Below are positions 51,055 through 56,412 of a stretch of 56,412 nucleotides of DNA, one piece after another. This DNA comes from Acanthamoeba castellanii str. Neff (lineage: Eukaryota > Discosea > Longamoebia > Acanthamoebidae), in contig NW_004457343.1 in assembly GCF_000313135.1 (NCBI RefSeq), positions 287,016 through 343,427 on the forward strand, written 5' to 3'. The number at the start of each line of letters is the position of its first letter. The stretch's first letter is position 1. The notes under the pieces are model-generated. The model made no database searches and was not told the DNA's origin. It saw only the letters and a program-made list of their open reading frames with translations. Both the position numbers and the translations under genes were made by a program.

Positions 51055-52645
51055 TCACGTGAGGGCGGCTTCGGCGGCCTGGAGGTGCTTCTCCTGGAGG
51101 TGCAGGGCGCGCTGGTCGACGATCCTCAGCACGTCGGTGAGCGACACGACCGAGATGGGCCGTTGCATGACATCCTGCACAACCACGGACCAACCCACAC
51201 AGCTTGTCAACACGCACCACACACAGAGAGAAAGAGTTGGGCTTACCGTGCACCAAAGGCGGTGTAGGCCGTGGTGGACAAGTCTGTGTAGGACGGTGCC
51301 GAATGTGGTCTTGGCCGAGCACATGACGGGCACCTCTTGCTTGACCCTCTCCTTGAGGAAGCGGCTGACGGGCAGCAGGAGAGACCCGAGATCGGTGGCC
51401 GCCAAGCCTCGGAGGTCGCTCACCGAGATGTTGCCCTCGAGGACGCCGGCGTCGTCCACCACCGCCACGCCTGAGACCTTGTGGTCCAGCATCTGAGTCG
51501 CACCACCGAGCAGTGTTGAGTACTCAAAAACGTGGTGTGTGTGTGTGTGGTGTGCGGTACTTGGTGAAAGGCGTAGAAGGTGCGAGCCATGACATTCACG
51601 GTGAAGAGCGACGGCTTCGGCCTAGCGTTCAAGCCCAGCTCCGCGACAGTCTGCAATTGAGTGAGCGCGGCAGCAATGGAACGAGACGATCAAGGCGAGC
51701 TGCACCTTCTCGGCCAGATGAGGGTAGGCGGACTTGATGCACTCCTCGAGCAGACACAAGACGTCCGACTGCGAAACGAGGCACTCGACTTTGCCACCAT
51801 CGTCCATCACGATCACCCGATGGACGCCTGCAACGCCCCACCGTGCGACAGAGCCGTGGGTAACCAACGAATCGGAGTTAGCGCGCAGGTCAGGGCGCAT
51901 ACCTCGCTTCAGTGTAGCCAGGAGCTCGCTGACATGGTGGTCCCTCCCCATCGTCACGAAGGGATTCAGCCCGGAGTGGTCTGCAATGAAACCAACACCT
52001 TTTTTTTAGCTCCGACCACCGCGTTTTTATAACCTGTGTTTGAGCGACGTACTGACGATGGAGAGGGCGGGGATGGAGCTGATGAGATCCCCGCCGTGCG
52101 TGGCCAACTGCGACACGTCGCAGCACCAGCCGCGCCAGGTGACGTGGCGCCCGTACTTCTCTTCTTCTTCCTTGTGTGAGGGATCCACGCATTGCCTGAT
52201 AAGGAAGCTCACCACGTCGAACCTGTGCGGCGTACAGATGTGAACGTGTGGGGTCACGCCTATTAATGGGGGGGGGGATGCGTACATGTCAATCATGCCG
52301 TGGTAGCCTCCGCCCTCCTTCTCGAGCGGCGCCGACAGCACCTTGGTGTGCGCAAGAACCTGCGAACGAGGAGAAGAACGAAAGGGTGAACCTTTGCGAC
52401 GGTCGCTTTCATTCTTTGTCGCTTCGTTGTTTTGGTTTGCGGGTTACTTGCCTTCCATGCGTCTGATATCGAGGCCCCACAGGGTATGACCACCGGAGGC
52501 GAACGCTCCAAGGCCTTCACCACATCCGCGACCTGAGAGACCGGTCTCAGCGAGCGAACGAGCCAGAGTTCGTAAGATGCAAAAGAGTTACCGTGGCGTC
52601 GGCAGAGAAGAGAGGACAAGTGGCTGCGTCGGTTGTGCTCGCCAT
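51055..52645 (-). CDS. Four-CBS-domain protein (SNF4/AMPK-gamma-like)
   Basis: Nine exons: 52645-52592, 52532-52452, 52359-52286, 52222-52052, 51980-51903, 51827-51706, 51650-51561, 51492-51247 and 51174-51055. The start is MASTTDAATCPLFSADAT. Four CBS motifs are visible: IPCGASISDAWKVLAHTKVLSAP, VHRVIVMDDGGKVECLVSQSDV, VSGVAVVDDAGVLEGNISVSDL and the last, HRLWCTDVMQRPISVVSLTDVLRIV. Paired CBS domains bind adenine nucleotides or S-adenosyl-methionine and regulate a partner; AMPK gamma and plant CBSX/KING proteins are the nearest by layout. No catalytic domain is present. Intron 2 has a GC donor in the classic AAG|GCAAGT context. About 340 residues. Confidence 0.85.
52360..52451 (-). other. 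GC-AG intron in the CBS-domain gene
   Basis: Donor AAG|GCAAGTAA, the standard GC-AG consensus; it joins SDAWK to VLAHTKVLSAP in the first CBS motif. Confidence 0.85.
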
Positions 52646-53020
52646 GTCGCGAGCTGGGTCTGCAAGTAGTGTAGAAGGTGTGCTGTTTGCGAGTCTGTCT
52701 CGTGCCACAGCCCCACACGGCACCGGTGACCGGGCCTTGACAGCCGAGGCAGCTCGTGCACAGTCCGCCTGGATGAACTCGAAAAGGCCGTGGTAACTCC
52801 CGCGGCCAGGAATGCCACGTCACCCCCGACCAACCGCCATCGTCCCTTTGTTGCGTGTGTGGCTGTGGAAGTAATGTGTATTACAATAAATAAATAAGGG
52901 TATACCGTACATGTGAGGCCACCATCACGTCGCTACACAAGTCTGCGTCTCTGAGGCGCCAAGCCTTGACGCTGCTCTATGGTCATGGTGATGATGATGG
53001 TTGGGAGGGTTCGAGTGTCG
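52646..53020. other. Intergenic region
   Basis: 375 bp containing the CBS-gene promoter and the 3' flank of the receptor-like kinase. AAATAAATAAG near 52887 on the plus strand and generic AT-rich sequence are seen; no gene. Confidence 0.45.
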
Positions 53021-56000
53021 TCACTGCTCGGGCTGCTGCTCCAGAAACCCGTCGCTGACGGTGCACCGTCGGCGCTTCGTGGCCGGCACCGTGAGCGACG
53101 TGTACACCTCAACGCTCTCGTCGAGCGCAAATCGTGGCGTGATCGGGGACAGCTGCGTATCGCCGCTACTCTCTCGACACACCTCGTCCTCCGTCTCCGT
53201 CTCTGTCTGCCTTTCCCGCTCCGCTTCGTTTTCGTTTTCGTATTCGCTGTCGCTCTCGGTCTTCTGCTCGTCGTCGTTGTCGTCTTCGTCTTCGTCTTCT
53301 TTCTCGTAGGCTGCGGTGCCGATCGGATCGAGTGCTTGCGGTGGCGAGGCTGATGACGGGAGTGGTGGCAGGGAGCAGGTGTAGACCTCCCACGAGTCCG
53401 ATCGCACCTCAGCGCGCAGCTCCCTGGCTTCGGCCTCGCGTGGTCGGTGGTGTCGTCGGTGTCGTCGCGGCGAGAGCGGCGAGCAGATGTGGAACGCGTC
53501 GGAGCCCGCGGCACCCACCCGACGCTGCACGAGCTGAGCCGGGCGCAATCGCGGGACGAGGGCCACCGCCGAGTCGGTGGCGGCCACTCGCGCTCCTCCC
53601 TCGTCACTGTTGCATTTCTCGTCCTTGCCGCAGCCGTCCGCCGGGTCGCCGGCGCTGCGCGAGCGCGCCTGTCTCTCGCCGCTGGTGCCCCAGACGCTCT
53701 CGCTCTCCGAGTCGGTGGCGGCATCGCAGTCGCTCTCCACCTCGTACTGGGCGAGGATGCTGTAGTAGTCGGTGAGGGTCTGCAGCACCTGGGCCATCGT
53801 CATGCGCTGCCTGGGGTTCTCCTTCCACACGCCCTTCATGATCTTGCGCAGGATGGGGTCGCAGCCCTTGGGGATCTTCAGGCGCGTGTTCTTCTGGGCC
53901 ACCGCGATGATGATCTGCGAGGAATCGACACCACGCCACGGCACCTTGCGTGTCACCATTTCCCTGCGTGTCGAAGGGTCATTCTATTAGTCCACTGGGC
54001 GCGCGCGCGTTTGCGTGCGTGCGTGCGTGTGTGTGTGTGGTCTTGTATGGTTACCAGAGGAGTACGCCAAAAGAAAAGGCGTCTGAGGCTTCGCTATACT
54101 CGCGACGGACCATCGCCTCTGGCGCCATCCACTGTAGCAAAAGAAGGTGAGCCGATAACTACCACGAGTCATTGGGGGTGAATGGTCGCTTACCCGCACG
54201 GGGCCGAAGTTGCTGTTCGTTGTGTCCGTGTCACCCTTGAGCACGCGCGCCAGACCGAAGTCTGCAATAAACGCATCTGAAGAGCAGTTCGCACCCAACG
54301 TCAGACAATCAACACAAACATCATGCCTAGAGAGCGTGTGCGAGTGTGAGAGCACAAAGCGTACTGTAGTTTTCGCTAACGAGTACGTTGCGAGCTGCGA
54401 TATCTCTATGTATGATCCGTTCCCTGTGCACGCAGCATAAGATCAATACAAGTGGCCTTTAGGATTGTATTTGCTTGGATCCTGGTGCACGGTACCTGTG
54501 GAGGTGGCGTATTCCTGCGGCAGCATCGCGTGCCATGCGGACCAGCAATGCGGGAGGCACCCGTGCCCTTCCCTTGACCAGCAGTTCGAACAGGGACCTG
54601 ACCAAGATCGCAACACTCAGTAAGACGCCGGCGACTTCAGGAAACGCCATGAGCGAGATGTGTACCCGCGAGAGCAGTATTCGGTGACAAGCGCGACGCC
54701 GTTGAAGTGTTCGGAGGGGCGAGTGATCGCGCCGACAAAGCTGATCACTGACGGATGGTTGCCTGCACGCATTCCAACTCGTTCAGATTTGGATGCTGTT
54801 TGTAAAACAGCAAGGGCGGAGGGGTTCATACCGAGCTTCTCCATCATCTCGGCCTCCTTCCTGATTTCGTCGATCACGTCGTCGTTGGCTTCGGACAGCT
54901 TGACGGTGTCGAACACCTTCACCGCAACTGGTCCGCCTCGCCAACAGCCCTGGTAGACCTTGCCGAAAGCTCCCACGCCGAGGATATCGCCGAGGGTGAG
55001 GTCGGTCGGCTCGATTTCGCGGTAGACGTACTTCCTGCGCTCCTTATCGGGCTGCGTTCCGCCCATCTCCTCTTCGTCCATCGGGTCGAAGGTGCGCCGC
55101 CGGTTCCGGTACGAGTAGATAAAGAACAGGGCCAGCGGAAACTATGGCACGCAAAGAACACACCTCGTCAGCGAACATCAGATTATAGCATTGGCGCGAG
55201 GGTGCGTGTCCGTACCACAAACACCAGTAGGATTAGGATAGCCACGAGAGGAACGAGAAGCCCCAGCAGGAGATCAATATTGAAGCCCTCCGATTTGCCC
55301 GCATTCTGGCCTTTAAGAAGAAGATCAGTCAGCGAAGGTCAGCACAGCGTACTAGGGCAATTCGACAGAATGTGATGATGCGAGGATGGGGTAAATTACT
55401 GTTCATCTGGGGGTAGGATAGCACTGGGCAGGAGTGGAAGAACAGGTTTTGAGGCTCGGAGATGGTGGTGCCGTCCTCCTTGCCGACCAGGAACGGACCC
55501 AGGTATTTCCCGTCAGCGTCGAATAGTTCGATCTGTTGTGCACGCAGACAACCGAAGGCGTCAACAAAAGAGCAACGACGAAGAGGAGACACTCCACCGT
55601 ATCTCAGATCTAGGAAGACGCACTCGATCGCTTCGCTGAGAGGTGATGAACAGGTTGCTCGGTTGCCCGGTGGTGGCATTGTAATTGCCAAACTCGAGGT
55701 CGACGAAGTCGCTGAGTTGATAAACCAGCGTGTTGTTGGCCTCGACCGAGAAGTCGATAAAGATCTGGTTATATCACGACAGCAAGAACGCTTGCTTGAT
55801 GAGCAGGGTAATCCGAGAAAAGCCGGAGTTGTGCGAGGAGAGAGCAGACGTACGCCTGATATGTTGGGATCGCTCATACTGAAGTAGCGCACGAAGGAGT
55901 TGGTGCCGTCGATCACGTATAGAGTGTCAAACCTCGTTTCGATTCCCGAGTACGACACCACAGGCTCAGGTTGCTGCACGAACGGTTGTAGCTCTGCCCG

Positions 56001-56412
56001 GACCCACACGGTGAGTGCTCCATCAGAATCGTTGAAGGAGAAGGTGCGTACCTGTGGCTGCTGTCGGCGAGGAGGTATTGAGGAGGTAGACAGTGTTCGC
56101 GGACGGCGTCGATACCAGCAACGCTGAAGTGTTGTCCGTTTTCTGCGTTTCCGCGACCAACAGAAAAACGGAGAATAAATAACAAAGAAGACGGAAATAA
56201 AAAACAACAATCAATTCATGAAAAAAGGGGGAGGTACATTGGAGTACTTGAGGCCGTAGGTCGGCCGAAGAGTGGGTATGCTGCTGAGGATGGTGAAGTT
56301 GAGGAGGCTGCGATCGGGACCTTCCCAACGGAATCGGTGGATCTGCAGATCGTCGATGCACGTGACGTACAGGATGTCGCGCGAGAAGCCGATCTGGCCG
56401 CTCCAGCACCAC
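53021..56412 (-). CDS. Receptor-like protein kinase with beta-propeller-like ectodomain (cut by right edge)
   Basis: The 5' end lies beyond the window. Visible ectodomain exons read like propeller or NHL blades: ILYVTCIDDLQIHRFRW, NTVYLLNTSSP, FDTLYVIDGTNSFVRYF and IELFDADGKYLGPF. One transmembrane helix follows (LLLGLLVPLVAILILLVFV), then FIYSYRNRRRTFDP and the kinase: GVGAFGKVYQG, VAVKVFD, catalytic HRDIAARNVL, DFGLAR, WMAPEAM, SFGVLLWEM. HRDxAARN is typical of tyrosine kinases and TKL receptors. The C-terminal tail after WKENPRQRM is very long, acidic and Ser-rich, ending in FLEQQPEQ. About ten introns are visible, some with GT repeats. The ligand is unknown. The propeller reading is by eye only. 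Confidence 0.8.

Overview
The window looks like nuclear DNA of an amoebozoan, most probably Acanthamoeba. The evidence is GC-rich coding exons cut by many short introns, TKL-type kinases, hybrid histidine kinases, a YakA-type kinase, and a secreted protein built like the Acanthamoeba cyst-wall lectins called Leo. This is judged from sequence character and remembered family features; no database search was possible. Exon limits below come from reading splice sites and family consensus. No gene is in an operon. Genes lie on both strands, closely packed, often head-to-head over 100-500 bp.

Left part (1-11,600): the 3' end of a membrane-protein gene; two BTB-domain paralogues with a decayed third copy between them; a beta-carbonic anhydrase and an NDOR1/Tah18-type diflavin reductase on the minus strand; across a 95-bp divergent promoter, a large charged SAP-domain protein whose N-terminus resembles Net1/Dnt1; then a secreted orphan.

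Middle (11,600-35,200): a YakA/DYRK kinase with a long low-complexity tail, proteasome ATPase RPT2, a poly-Q HAT/TPR-repeat protein, a small secreted orphan with a TATA box, a calmodulin-like EF-hand protein with an apparent one-base deletion, glutathione peroxidase with a possible mitochondrial presequence, and the most unusual gene here: four tandem calpain-domain-III (C2-like) modules fused to a TKL kinase, with no protease domain. Ribosomal protein S9 (uS4), with a 16-nt first coding exon, and a Cys-rich single-pass membrane protein follow.

Right part (35,200-56,412): two tandem 6-TM hybrid histidine kinases (the first has a decayed receiver domain), a tRNA-like element, a TVP23 Golgi protein, a PHD-finger chromatin protein, a queuosine-salvage Qng1 homologue, the Leo-like lectin, a small Cys-rich membrane protein, a bacterial-type pyrimidine-dimer DNA glycosylase with a long charged tail (a candidate for horizontal gain), a four-CBS-domain protein, and a receptor-like kinase cut by the right edge.

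Two genome-style signals run through the window. At least six introns need GC-AG rather than GT-AG ends to restore conserved protein motifs. Many introns are filled with CA/CG-rich simple repeats. Several low-complexity exons switch reading frame, which is either assembly error or real.
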